Part shown: positions 27,086 to 36,221 of the stretch, piece after piece | Layout of the letters: every line of letters begins with the position of its first letter | How positions within the stretch are numbered: position 1 is the first letter of the stretch | Notes under the pieces: generated by a model | Told to the model about the DNA's origin: nothing | The model's input: the letters and a program-made list of their open reading frames with translations, nothing else | The model's database searches: none | Program-made: the position numbers and the translations under genes | DNA from: Fibrobacteria bacterium AD312 | GTDB taxonomy: Bacteria; Fibrobacterota; Fibrobacteria; Fibrobacterales; Fibrobacteraceae | Length of the DNA: 64,000 bases | Direction: 5' to 3' | Assembly (NCBI GenBank): GCA_001462345.1 | Contig: LIUM01000013.1 | Coordinates: 18,560-82,559 of the forward strand

Positions 27086-27940
27086 ATGAAAACCTGGTTC
27101 TTGCTTCTCTCTTGTATTTTCTTTTGGGCTTGTTCAAATACAACAAGCCCATCGGAAGGATCGTATTCCTCACCAGGCTCTATTTATATATCTTCCATAG
27201 TTATAAAATCATCATCATCTTCTTCTGTAATTATATCTGAAGGTGTTATGGATAAGTCCTATTGGGATTCCAAATGGGTCGCTATTCCAGAACAAGAATT
27301 ATTGGTAGAATCTAAATGGATTCCTGTGAATTCCTTTTCGATTTTAGAAACAGAAATTACACAATTGATGTATGCTGAAATCATGGATACATTACCGCCT
27401 CAAAAAGAGTTAAAAGAAAATTTGCCTGTAGCTTCTGTTTCTTGGTATGATGCTGTTTTGTTTTGCAATGCTCTTTCCAAAAAATTAGAACTAGATACCG
27501 CTTATGACTACACTGGAATTGGTCCCAAAAATACGCTATTGAATTTAAGCTTTAATGAGAATAATCAAAGCGTGCGCTTGCCTACAAATGTAGAATGGGA
27601 AATCGCTTTACGAGGAACAACTTCGACAGAATATTTTTGGGGGACAGGGACCGCTTCTGATTACGCTCATTATGGAAGTACAAGCGGTGCTATAGAGGTT
27701 GGCCTTAAAAGAGCAAACCCTTATGGCTTATTTGATATGGCAGGAAATGTTCATGAATGGGTCTATGATTGGGATGGCCCTTACGGTATAACGACTGGTT
27801 CTAAACGAATTTTTAGAGGGGGTTCTTGGAGTAGTCCTTTGTCTCAATTAGCCTCAGATTATACAAATAGTGCGCTACCAGATGAATCTGCCGACACTCG
27901 TGGATTTCGAGTGGTATTATCGAATGGAGAGATGGAGTGA
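27086..27940 (+). CDS. FGE/SUMF1-domain lipoprotein
   Basis: A 284-residue lipoprotein (lipobox FWAC, Cys about residue 16) with a Ser-rich spacer (about 30-50) and a formylglycine-generating-enzyme/sulfatase-modifying-factor fold. That fold contains VSWYDAVLFCNALS, VRLPTNVEWEIALRG, NPYGLFDMAGNVHEWVYDW, FRGGSW and the terminal TRGFRVV. Outside true sulfatase activators, such domains often act as binding or scaffold modules, and no sulfatase is nearby. The stop overlaps the GTG start of the methyltransferase gene by 4 bp (GTGA), indicating translational coupling with an unexpected partner. Confidence 0.9.
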   Translation: MKTWFLLLSCIFFWACSNTTSPSEGSYSSPGSIYISSIVIKSSSSSSVIISEGVMDKSYWDSKWVAIPEQELLVESKWIPVNSFSILETEITQLMYAEIMDTLPPQKELKENLPVASVSWYDAVLFCNALSKKLELDTAYDYTGIGPKNTLLNLSFNENNQSVRLPTNVEWEIALRGTTSTEYFWGTGTASDYAHYGSTSGAIEVGLKRANPYGLFDMAGNVHEWVYDWDGPYGITTGSKRIFRGGSWSSPLSQLASDYTNSALPDESADTRGFRVVLSNGEME

Positions 27941-28866
27941 AGCCTAGATCGTCGCGGAATAAAACGATTCAATTAAGCGTTGAAGAAAAATCTTATTTTG
28001 GAAAAAAAATATTAAAAGAATCCTCTTCTTATACAGAAAGAAAAATAGAGAATCAAGTATTATGCGGTGACTCCATCAAGGTATTGCCTCAATTACCAAA
28101 AGAGTTTATAGATCTTGTTGTCACAGACCCTCCCTATAACATGACGAAAATTTATGCAGGCGAAAAGTTTTCTAAGACAAATGCCGAAGAATATGAATTG
28201 TGGCTCAGGTCTTGGATAGAACCTTTGATTCCGCTGCTCAAACCGAACGCCTCTCTTTATGTATGCACTGAGTGGCAATGCTCTAGTATCGTAGAAAAGG
28301 TTCTTCGAGATTATTTTTATGTGCGAAATCGAATTACTTGGGAACGAGAAAAAGGACGAGGGGCACAACATAATTGGAAAAATGCAGCAGAAGATATTTG
28401 GTTTTGTACTGTATCTAACGATTATTATTTTAATGCAGACGCTGTTCGATTAAAAAGAAAAGTGATTGCTCCTTATCGCCATGTGAATGGAGATCCTAAA
28501 GACTGGGCAGATGAGGGAGATGAAAAATTCCGTTTGACTGCACCCTCGAATTTGTGGACTGATATTTCTGTTCCGTTTTGGTCTATGCCAGAGAATACAG
28601 AACACCCGACGCAAAAACCAGAGAAGCTCATTGCGAAACTAATCTTAGCTAGTTCAAAAGAAGGAGACTTTGTTTTTGATCCTTTCTTAGGCTCTGGAAC
28701 GACTGCTGTTACAGCAAAAAAGTTATCCCGACGTTTTGCTGGAATAGAGAGAGAAAAGGATTACGCTCTTTTAGCATTAAAGCGATTGCAAACGGCAGAA
28801 AAATATCCCGAAATTCAAGGTTTTAAGGACGGCTGTTTTTGGGAACGCAATACGCGTCCTTTATAA
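27937..28866 (+). CDS. Orphan beta-class DNA methyltransferase (N6-adenine or N4-cytosine)
   Basis: A 309-residue amino-methyltransferase. Motif IV DPPY is at 64-67 and the AdoMet-binding motif I FDPFLGSG at about 247-254, with HPTQKP before it. The IV-then-I order defines the beta group. The target-recognition region lies between (about 110-220). DPPY usually signifies adenine-N6 methylation, but cytosine-N4 enzymes cannot be excluded. Translation starts at GTG 27937, overlapping the upstream lipoprotein stop. No restriction endonuclease lies next to it, so it is probably a solitary methylase with a regulatory or replication-related role. Confidence 0.92.
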   Translation: MKPRSSRNKTIQLSVEEKSYFGKKILKESSSYTERKIENQVLCGDSIKVLPQLPKEFIDLVVTDPPYNMTKIYAGEKFSKTNAEEYELWLRSWIEPLIPLLKPNASLYVCTEWQCSSIVEKVLRDYFYVRNRITWEREKGRGAQHNWKNAAEDIWFCTVSNDYYFNADAVRLKRKVIAPYRHVNGDPKDWADEGDEKFRLTAPSNLWTDISVPFWSMPENTEHPTQKPEKLIAKLILASSKEGDFVFDPFLGSGTTAVTAKKLSRRFAGIEREKDYALLALKRLQTAEKYPEIQGFKDGCFWERNTRPL

Positions 28867-29021
28867 TCAAAGTTTCAATGTCTGATTTTTTCTAGATTAA
28901 TGGGATGTTAAAACGAGTCATGGGAATACTGGAGAGACCATTTATTATGAAATTAACAAAAGTGCTTTTGACAAGTGTACCATTTTCTGCGTTGAATAAC
29001 AACCGTTTTTCTTTTTGTGGT

Positions 29022-29459
29022 ATGAATTCAAAAGGAATTCTTTTTCTTTTATTATGTTGCATTCCTTTACTTTCGAGTTGTGGAAAAGAAAAAGAAGAAG
29101 TGCCTCCACCACTTAAAACAATTGAAATCCCAGAAACAATCACAGGGCTTTATGTTGGAGAATTACCTTGTGACGATTGTAAGAAAAAACAGGTAAAGGT
29201 GGAACTTGATTCTTTGGGGCAAGCTTCCATTGAAGAAACATTTATTCAAGATTCTGTTTTAAAAGTTTCTTCCAAAGCATCTTATGTGGATTCGGGTGAA
29301 GTGATCGTTTTGACTTTTAATGATTCTCCTAAAAAATGGACATTTAAAAAACAGAATAAGCTTTCGTTGGTGTATTTAGATCTTTCTGGGAAACCTTATT
29401 ATATGGATTCGGGCATTCCATATCAGATTCTTAAAATATTAAACAAGCCAAAACAGTGA
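29022..29459 (+). CDS. NlpE-like lipoprotein
   Basis: From ATG 29022 the 145-residue product has a compact lipoprotein signal with lipobox LSSC (Cys about residue 20) and a small beta-barrel. The barrel carries the NlpE N-domain signature GLYVGELPCDDCKK with its CxxC pair. NlpE-family proteins sense surface contact or copper and lipoprotein stress in the outer membrane. The frame is open further upstream (ATGs at 28947 and 28905), but those starts would bury the lipobox about 45-60 residues in. The LytTR regulator begins 14 bp downstream and may be cotranscribed. Confidence 0.8.
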   Translation: MNSKGILFLLLCCIPLLSSCGKEKEEVPPPLKTIEIPETITGLYVGELPCDDCKKKQVKVELDSLGQASIEETFIQDSVLKVSSKASYVDSGEVIVLTFNDSPKKWTFKKQNKLSLVYLDLSGKPYYMDSGIPYQILKILNKPKQ

Positions 29460-29473
29460 AGAAGTAAATAAAC

Positions 29474-30247
29474 ATGATTTGGAAAACATTAGTGGTAGAC
29501 GATGAGCCTCTAGCTCGTGTTCGAATGAGAAACCTGCTTCAGGAGTACCCTCAAGATATAGAAATCATTGGCGAGGCGAGCTCTGGACAAGAGGCTGTTC
29601 AAAAGATTAAATCTCTTTCGCCAGATTTAGTTTTTTTAGATATACAAATGCCAGACATCAATGCTTTCGATGTACTAAGTGCTTTAAGCGAAGAAGAAAT
29701 CCCTTTAATAGTTTTTACTACCGCTTATGATAATTATGCTCTTAGAGCGTATGAAGAAAACACTGTTGATTATCTTTTAAAACCGATTGAAGACGAGCGC
29801 TTGAATCTAACGATTGAAAAATTACGTAAACAAGCGAAGCTTTTAATTTCAAATGAAAATTCGTTATTAGAATCTTTCCCGTGGGAAAAATTAAAACAAT
29901 TGGTGGGCTCAGAACAGAATTATCTTTCTCGTATTCAAGTCCGTATAGGGGATAGAACCATTCTTGTAAATGTCGATGAAATCATTCGTTTCCAGAGTGA
30001 AGAAAAGTATACGATGGCTTATACAATGTCGAATCATTATTTAATAGATACGCCATTAGTTGATTTGGAAGCTAAATTAAACCCTCAACAATTCGTACGA
30101 GTGCATAGAGCTCATTTAGTCGCTATTGATTATATCGCTGAAATCCAACGACTCGACGCAGGCCGTTTAAGTATTATTCTAAAAGATAAAGCGAAGACGT
30201 CTATTTCTGTGAGTCGAAACTTTGTGAAGCGCGTTCGTCATCTTTAG
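29474..30247 (+). CDS. LytTR-family response regulator
   Basis: A 257-residue two-component regulator. The receiver domain (1-120) has the acidic pair Asp9-Asp10, phosphoacceptor Asp56 in VFLDIQMPD, the conserved Thr (FTTAYD) and Lys (LLKPI). A LytTR DNA-binding domain (about 155-257) follows, with VDEIIRFQSEEKYT and VRVHRAHLVAIDYI. No histidine kinase is encoded nearby, so its partner is elsewhere. LytTR regulators commonly control envelope and surface functions, which fits the surroundings, but the targets are unknown. Confidence 0.95.
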   Translation: MIWKTLVVDDEPLARVRMRNLLQEYPQDIEIIGEASSGQEAVQKIKSLSPDLVFLDIQMPDINAFDVLSALSEEEIPLIVFTTAYDNYALRAYEENTVDYLLKPIEDERLNLTIEKLRKQAKLLISNENSLLESFPWEKLKQLVGSEQNYLSRIQVRIGDRTILVNVDEIIRFQSEEKYTMAYTMSNHYLIDTPLVDLEAKLNPQQFVRVHRAHLVAIDYIAEIQRLDAGRLSIILKDKAKTSISVSRNFVKRVRHL

Positions 30248-30279
30248 TCTCAGGTTAAATTTTTCTATTTTTGGATCTT

Positions 30280-31641
30280 ATGGACAATACAAAGAAATCT
30301 CTTCTCTTAAAAGCAAAAAAAATATTACGAGGTTTTGCTCGCGAAATATTAATTCCAATTATACTTGCTTTAGTCGTTATCCAATATGTGATACAAGCGT
30401 TTCAAATTCCAAGTGGTTCCATGGAAGATTCTCTTTTAACAGGAGATTTCTTACTAGGCCTTAAGTTTACTTACGGTTCTCCAGTGCCGTTTTCAGAAAA
30501 AAAGTTTCCTGGGCTTACCACTCCAAAATCTGGGGATGTTGTGATTTTCCGTTACCCTGGAGAACCTCTGTATCCAGACTACGATCGTAAGCGATATTCT
30601 CATATTACCAATGCATTGATGTTTGGTAATTTTTACTGGGATCATTCTCCGCTTGCTGGAAACCCACATCTCGTACATTACCCTTTGGGTCCAAAAGATT
30701 TTATCAAACGTTGTGTTGCTGTGAGCGGGGATTCCATAGAAGTTCGTGCAGGAAAATTAATTCATAATGGAGAACTGCAAACGAAGTTACCTGGTAAAGG
30801 GAAATACACTTCTCCTTATCGTTCTTTTTCTCCAAGAGATGAAGTTCCTTTAACAAAAATACCAAGCCCTGGTGATACCATTGATTTAGATTCTCTCTCA
30901 ATTGAAGAGTTATGGCGAGTGCGTTCTTTAATGGTACAAGAAAATACAGAAGATCGATTTGAATTGCATTTAAGTTTACTTGAAGATGGAAAACCTGTTC
31001 CTGATTATGTATTTGAAGATTTTATGGTGCCTGTGGAAAACGATCGTAATTTGCTACTAAATACTCTTTTTGCAAATCGTCGTGTGGTTTCTCAGCGAAT
31101 AGAATATGGAGATACCGTCAAAGGTCCAATTCCTTTTGCGTTCTTTGCAGAATATGCGCGTACGGGTTTTTTACCAAGAGTAAATGAAAGTATTCCTGTA
31201 AAGGGATTCATGCGTGTGGTGGATTATGAATATTTCGAAGGGAATCAGTTGAAGGACTTAGCCCATAATGTACAAGCGTTAAATAAAAAGGCAGAGTTGG
31301 ATTCCATGAGTCCAGTGGATTCTTTAGACACTTTGTCTAAGGTCCAAAAACAATATGAATTACGTCGAGTGGTTACAAAAAATGATACTGTCGTCCATAA
31401 ATACGTTGTGAAAAAACCTGTTTATTTTATGATGGGAGATAATCGGGATAATTCGGCCGATAGTCGCTATTGGGGTTTTGTTAGCACAGAAAATGTGAAA
31501 GCAAAAGCGTTTGTCATTTATTTCTCATTTGAAAATAGCGATCAGAAGTTCTCATTCGGTAACCCATTTTCTTGGTGGCGAATTCCGTTTAAGATCCGTT
31601 GGACTCGTCTTGGTAAAATTATTCATATGATTGGCGCGTGA
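30280..31641 (+). CDS. lepB: Signal peptidase I
   Basis: This inner-membrane peptidase cleaves Sec signal peptides. From ATG 30280 the product has 453 residues. One N-terminal membrane helix (about 22-41) is followed by the catalytic serine Ser47 in IPSGSMEDSL, the general base Lys143 in FIKRCVAVSGD and the box MMGDNRDNSADSRYWGFV near 390. It is much longer than the E. coli enzyme because of an insertion of over 150 residues between the Lys box and the GDNRDNS box, a feature also seen in Bacteroidota enzymes. The stop overlaps the next start by one base (TGATG). A TTG at 30271 is an alternative start. Confidence 0.95.
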   Translation: MDNTKKSLLLKAKKILRGFAREILIPIILALVVIQYVIQAFQIPSGSMEDSLLTGDFLLGLKFTYGSPVPFSEKKFPGLTTPKSGDVVIFRYPGEPLYPDYDRKRYSHITNALMFGNFYWDHSPLAGNPHLVHYPLGPKDFIKRCVAVSGDSIEVRAGKLIHNGELQTKLPGKGKYTSPYRSFSPRDEVPLTKIPSPGDTIDLDSLSIEELWRVRSLMVQENTEDRFELHLSLLEDGKPVPDYVFEDFMVPVENDRNLLLNTLFANRRVVSQRIEYGDTVKGPIPFAFFAEYARTGFLPRVNESIPVKGFMRVVDYEYFEGNQLKDLAHNVQALNKKAELDSMSPVDSLDTLSKVQKQYELRRVVTKNDTVVHKYVVKKPVYFMMGDNRDNSADSRYWGFVSTENVKAKAFVIYFSFENSDQKFSFGNPFSWWRIPFKIRWTRLGKIIHMIGA

Positions 31642-33416
31642 TGTTTTGGCAGAAACTTCTATTTCTTGGGTGTTTAATAGTACTCTTCTCTTGCGCGACG
31701 CAAGTGGCCCCAACAGGTGGCCCTGAAGATAAATTGCCCCCAAGAATTGCAGCCATTGCTCCAGCTCCTAAATCAGTAAATCAAGACCCAAAATTAAATG
31801 TAAGAATTCTTTTTGATGAATGGATTAGTGCCACAATTCCAAAAAGTGCGGTCATGATTTCTCCACCCATTGAAAAGAAAATGATTTATGAAGTGGATGG
31901 GCAAGAACTTTTAATCACGTCTCGTTCCGTTTTAGATTCAAATACAACATATACGCTCACAATAGCAAGTGGAATAAAAGACCTTCGTGGAAACTCCGTC
32001 GCTAAGCCTTTTGAGCTCACTTTTTCCACGGGATCTCACATCGATTCTCTTTCTGTTTTAGGACGAGTCATGGTATCTCCTGAAATGCTCAAGAGTAAAC
32101 AATATCCAAGCATTGGTCTCTTTTTAATAGGCGAAGAGCGGGAATCTAAAAAGTATCTTAAAAAATACAGAGATTCGTCTTTAACGGGTTTAGATACAAT
32201 CCCAAGATTATCAAAAGAGCCTCCATTATTTATAACACAAGCAGATAGCAATGGATGGTTTTCTATTGGCGGCTTACATGCGGGGCGTTATCGAGTGGTG
32301 GCTTTTGTGGATGTTAATGGAAATCGTCGTATAGAACCTTCTGTAGAATGGGCTGGTTTATATGAAAAAGATATTACACTCACAGAAGCATTTAAAGATT
32401 CGATTTGGATTGCATTAGCTGATCAAGACACGACTCTTTTAGAACTTTCGCAAGTGAGTCAAGTAGGCAAAAATCTCTTGCAAGCCAATTTCTCTAGATC
32501 ATTAGATTTAGAACACTTTCTCTCCAAAAAACGGAATTGCTTTTTAACTAAAAATAAAATGGACACTTTGTTTGCCGCGGGTGCATTTAAAGCACCAAAT
32601 CAAAATCATGTTCATCTTTATTTTGAAAAAGAGCCATCGGCTGATTCTTTATATGAATTCAAGTGTCTCAATGCTCAAGATTCTTTAGCTCGTTCGTTAG
32701 ATTCCATGCGAAATGATCTTGAAATTAAATGGGAAGCAAGATTGATGGATACCTTAGCGCCAACCATTGCAGAAACGGTACCTAAGAATGGAGCGAAGCT
32801 TGTTTTCCCAGATGAAAAAATTGAAGTGGCTTTTAATAAACCTGTTTCTGGCGATTCTCTAGCTGGTCTTTTAAAACTTGTGATTAATAGCGATACAGGG
32901 GATGTCATTATAAAAAGAAAAGACACTGCTCGGTTTGAAATTAGTGCACAAAATCCATGGCCAACCGATGGAAAAATAGAACTATTAAAAATAAGCTTAG
33001 ATACATTAGTTAAACCAGCCGATAGTACTGGCTTTAGAGACACCGTTGTGACTCCAAAATACAATATGGTAGTCAAATTTGAAACGGTTCCAAAATTGAA
33101 AATGGCTTCTTTAGAAGGCTATATTCCAAGTAAAAAAACAGTTTCTCCTATAGTGCGATTACGCTCTTTAGAAACGGGAAAAGTAATGAACGTAGGATGT
33201 GTTTCGAGAGGTTTCTTTTCAATAAATAACCTTCTTGAAGGAAAATATATTTTGGATTACTACTTTAATGAATACCCTTCTTTAAAACCTGATGCAGGCA
33301 AATTGGAACCAGTAAAATTTGGTGCAGGTTGGCGTTCCCCTGTAGATACCTTGATTCTTATGAACGGCAAAAATAAACTAGACTCTTTAATTCAATATTT
33401 GCCGGCATTACCATAA
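31641..33416 (+). CDS. Ig-like (Big_5) domain lipoprotein
   Basis: A 591-residue lipoprotein starting at ATG 31641, which overlaps the lepB stop by one base. Lipobox FSC (Cys about residue 18) is followed by the stretch APTGGPEDKLPPRIAAIAP, a hallmark of Bacteroidota/Fibrobacterota proteins carrying an SbsA-type Ig-like domain. One Big_5 domain spans about 30-130 (ILFDEWIS ... TYTLTIASGIKDLRGN) and a second lies about 370-460 (VAFNKPVSGDS). A carboxypeptidase-like regulatory beta-sandwich lies between them (GWFSIGGLHAGRYRVVAFVD). Function is unknown; probably a structural outer-membrane or surface protein coupled to lepB. Confidence 0.88.
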   Translation: MFWQKLLFLGCLIVLFSCATQVAPTGGPEDKLPPRIAAIAPAPKSVNQDPKLNVRILFDEWISATIPKSAVMISPPIEKKMIYEVDGQELLITSRSVLDSNTTYTLTIASGIKDLRGNSVAKPFELTFSTGSHIDSLSVLGRVMVSPEMLKSKQYPSIGLFLIGEERESKKYLKKYRDSSLTGLDTIPRLSKEPPLFITQADSNGWFSIGGLHAGRYRVVAFVDVNGNRRIEPSVEWAGLYEKDITLTEAFKDSIWIALADQDTTLLELSQVSQVGKNLLQANFSRSLDLEHFLSKKRNCFLTKNKMDTLFAAGAFKAPNQNHVHLYFEKEPSADSLYEFKCLNAQDSLARSLDSMRNDLEIKWEARLMDTLAPTIAETVPKNGAKLVFPDEKIEVAFNKPVSGDSLAGLLKLVINSDTGDVIIKRKDTARFEISAQNPWPTDGKIELLKISLDTLVKPADSTGFRDTVVTPKYNMVVKFETVPKLKMASLEGYIPSKKTVSPIVRLRSLETGKVMNVGCVSRGFFSINNLLEGKYILDYYFNEYPSLKPDAGKLEPVKFGAGWRSPVDTLILMNGKNKLDSLIQYLPALP

Positions 33417-33427
33417 ATAGGATTATT

Positions 33428-36160
33428 ATGACATTAAAAATACCTTCATTTGTAGCCATTGATTTAGAAACCACAGGCTTAGAATTTGATAAAGATGAAA
33501 TCATCGAAATTGCTTTAGTCCTTTTTGAAAATGGTGTTCCAGTAAAAACAAGTGATTATCTTGTCAAGCCAAAGCAAGATTTACGCTCCTTTATTGAAGC
33601 GTTAACAGGAATCACTAAAGAAGATCTTCTTTCTGCCTCTGATTTTGCAGATATTGCAGGACAAGTACGTGCGTTTATTGGGGATTATCCTATTGTGGCT
33701 CATAATGCTCAATTTGATTATAAGTTTTTAAAAAGTGCTTTTGCAAAAGTGGGTATATCCATTGATGAACAGTCTGTTTATGATTCCTTGACTTTATCAA
33801 GAATCGCTTTTCAGAACGTTCCGAATCATCGTTTAGAAACTCTCGTAAATCATTTGAAAATTGAGCGTACGGCAGCACATCGCGCACTTCCTGATGCAGA
33901 AGCTTGCGGGCATTTGTTTATTAAGGCTTTGCAAGAATTAGAAACGTTTCCTGATTTTGAAAAGCAAGCGCTTTCTCTAGTATCGAAAGGATCCATTTGG
34001 GAGTCAGTCTTTAACGAAAGCGTCTCTGGTTCATTAGATTTTGTGCCAGGATTACTCTTAGAAGAAAAAGAAACTCCTCCAACAACTTCTGATAAAAAGT
34101 ATCCTCGCGTAGCAGAGTATCTACAACCCGATGGTTTATTATCTAAGACCTTACCAAATTTTGTCTCTAGAGAAAATCAAATTGATTATGCTAGTGTAGT
34201 TGAACGCAATATGTTTAAGAGTGGCTTGAGTGTCTTAGAAGCGGCTACAGGTACAGGGAAAACGATTGCGTACTTACTAGCGGCTTCTCTGAAAGCCGTT
34301 TCTGGAGAACGAGTCGTTATTAGTACAGCGACTAGAGCGCTTCAAGAACAATTATGGCAACATGAGCTTCCTAAGATTGAACCATTATTTGATGGTAAAT
34401 TAAAAGCGATGGTTTTAAAAGGCAGAAAGAATTACATCTGCTATCGCAAATTCAGAGACCATCTAAACAGCTTTGATACTTTGGTGGCGCCAGAAGAAAA
34501 AGATTCCTTTATGGCTTTAATCCCTTGGGTACAGCGTTCAAAAACAGGGGACATCAATGAAAATAGCGGCTTTAATCATTTAAGAAATAGATCTCTTTGG
34601 AGTAAACTCGCGAGTGACGCGGGCTCTTGTGCAAACGAAGCTTGTCCTTTTTATAATCGTTGCCCTGCTTTAGAAGCTAAGCGAAAGGCAATGCGTTCCA
34701 ATTTATTATTTATCAATCATTCGCTTTTCTTAGCTGATTTGGCTTTAGATTTTGCCATTTTACCTACTTATGAGCACATCGTTTTTGATGAAGCCCATCG
34801 CTTACCATCTCTTAGTCATCAATCCTTTGCAAGAACGGTTCGCTTTTTTGATTTGAGAAATATTTTCAAATCTTTAGTCCACTTAAAAGCAGAAGATAAA
34901 GGCTTAATTGCAGACATTGAAAAAGCTCTTTTAAAAACAAAAGACGAAAACGGAGACCTCTTAAAATTGTGCTTAAGACTCCGCACCGATATTAGCGAAT
35001 CAGAACGATTGTTGCATCGCTTCTTTATGAAAATAGGGAAGAAGGTCGGTAAACAAAAAGGATCAGAAAACACCTTTAAGTATAAGCAAAGTCTTTTTGC
35101 TGAGTTAGATGCAGACCCTAAAGCCGTTTTAGAATCATTGACTGCAATCAAACAAACGATTGCTGAATTAGCAATGCCTCTACGTCAAGGAAATTATGCC
35201 GCAGGCCTAATACGCGATTTAGAAGGGTGGGGTTCTGACATTGAAAAAGTGCAAAACGATTTAGACTTTATTGCAAGTGGAAATCGTGAAAATTGGGTCT
35301 TTTATTTAGAAGATCCATTTAATCCACATACCCTTGTCATGAAAGCAGTTCCATTAAATATCGGTGGATTCTGGGCAGATCATTTTTATAAATGGATCAA
35401 GTCGGCGACCTTTACATCGGCCACTTTATCTGTTCAAGGGTCTTTGGAATACTATGCTGAGCGTATGGGAATGACAGATTCCTTACCACAGAAAAAAAGG
35501 CCTTTCTTTAGGGTATATGATGCAGGTGCCGCGTTCCATTCTAAAAGAAGAATTGGGATTGCGAGTTTCTTACCAAAACCAAATGCTCCAGAATATCAGG
35601 CTGAACTAGAAAAGCTTCTGTGTGCGATTTTACCAGACATTGAAAAAAATGTATTGGTTCTTTTTACAAGTATTGCAAGCATGCTGAGTGTACAGAAAGT
35701 GTTAGTTCCTCTTTTTGCAAAAAAGAATAAATTGCTTTTGTGTCAGCACGCTGATGGAAGCATGGATAGCTTAGTTGACATGTTTAGAAAAGAACGAAAA
35801 GCTTGTCTTTTAGGCTGCCAGACCATGTGGGAAGGCGTAGATCTTCCTGGAGAGGCTCTTGAAGTTTTGATTATTCCAAAATTACCGTTCCCTAATCCTT
35901 CCGATCCATTGATTTCGGGTAAGGCTGAAATATTAAAAGAAAAAGGTGAAAACGCCTTTAAGGCTTTGTTTATTCCAGAAACTTACATCAATCTAAGTCA
36001 AGGAATTGGTCGCTTAATACGTTCCGAAGAAGATACGGGCTCCATTTTATTGCTAGATAATCGCTTGGTGTCAGAACCTTATGGCAAGACATTTTTGCGT
36101 ATTTGGGGTAATCAGCATAAAATTCTTCAGAATCCAGAAGAATTCAAAAACGCCTTGTAA
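33428..36160 (+). CDS. Exonuclease-DinG helicase fusion
   Basis: A 910-residue DNA-repair type protein. The N-terminal DEDDh 3'-5' exonuclease domain (about 7-170) starts IDLETTG (Asp12, Glu14), with HNAQFDYKFL and HRALPDAEA. The rest is an XPD/DinG-type 5'-3' helicase with Walker A AATGTGKT (about 272) and four cysteines for a 4Fe-4S cluster (ICYR, GSCANEACPFYNRC). The DEAH box FDEAHR is near 452, and late motifs TMWEGVDLPGE and QGIGRLIRSEED are present. The same fusion is known in Firmicutes DinG. The next gene starts 61 bp downstream on the same strand. It may resolve R-loops or flapped replication intermediates; the substrate is inferred. Confidence 0.94.
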   Translation: MTLKIPSFVAIDLETTGLEFDKDEIIEIALVLFENGVPVKTSDYLVKPKQDLRSFIEALTGITKEDLLSASDFADIAGQVRAFIGDYPIVAHNAQFDYKFLKSAFAKVGISIDEQSVYDSLTLSRIAFQNVPNHRLETLVNHLKIERTAAHRALPDAEACGHLFIKALQELETFPDFEKQALSLVSKGSIWESVFNESVSGSLDFVPGLLLEEKETPPTTSDKKYPRVAEYLQPDGLLSKTLPNFVSRENQIDYASVVERNMFKSGLSVLEAATGTGKTIAYLLAASLKAVSGERVVISTATRALQEQLWQHELPKIEPLFDGKLKAMVLKGRKNYICYRKFRDHLNSFDTLVAPEEKDSFMALIPWVQRSKTGDINENSGFNHLRNRSLWSKLASDAGSCANEACPFYNRCPALEAKRKAMRSNLLFINHSLFLADLALDFAILPTYEHIVFDEAHRLPSLSHQSFARTVRFFDLRNIFKSLVHLKAEDKGLIADIEKALLKTKDENGDLLKLCLRLRTDISESERLLHRFFMKIGKKVGKQKGSENTFKYKQSLFAELDADPKAVLESLTAIKQTIAELAMPLRQGNYAAGLIRDLEGWGSDIEKVQNDLDFIASGNRENWVFYLEDPFNPHTLVMKAVPLNIGGFWADHFYKWIKSATFTSATLSVQGSLEYYAERMGMTDSLPQKKRPFFRVYDAGAAFHSKRRIGIASFLPKPNAPEYQAELEKLLCAILPDIEKNVLVLFTSIASMLSVQKVLVPLFAKKNKLLLCQHADGSMDSLVDMFRKERKACLLGCQTMWEGVDLPGEALEVLIIPKLPFPNPSDPLISGKAEILKEKGENAFKALFIPETYINLSQGIGRLIRSEEDTGSILLLDNRLVSEPYGKTFLRIWGNQHKILQNPEEFKNAL

Positions 36161-36221
36161 TTCAAGGCTTACCAAAACCTTTAAGTTATTTTAAATTTGC
36201 CCTCTATTAAAGGCCATTTTT

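Noticed and set aside
27086..27940. FGE-domain lipoprotein as a true sulfatase activator
   Set aside because: No sulfatase is nearby and it is an exported lipoprotein; the fold alone does not establish that activity.
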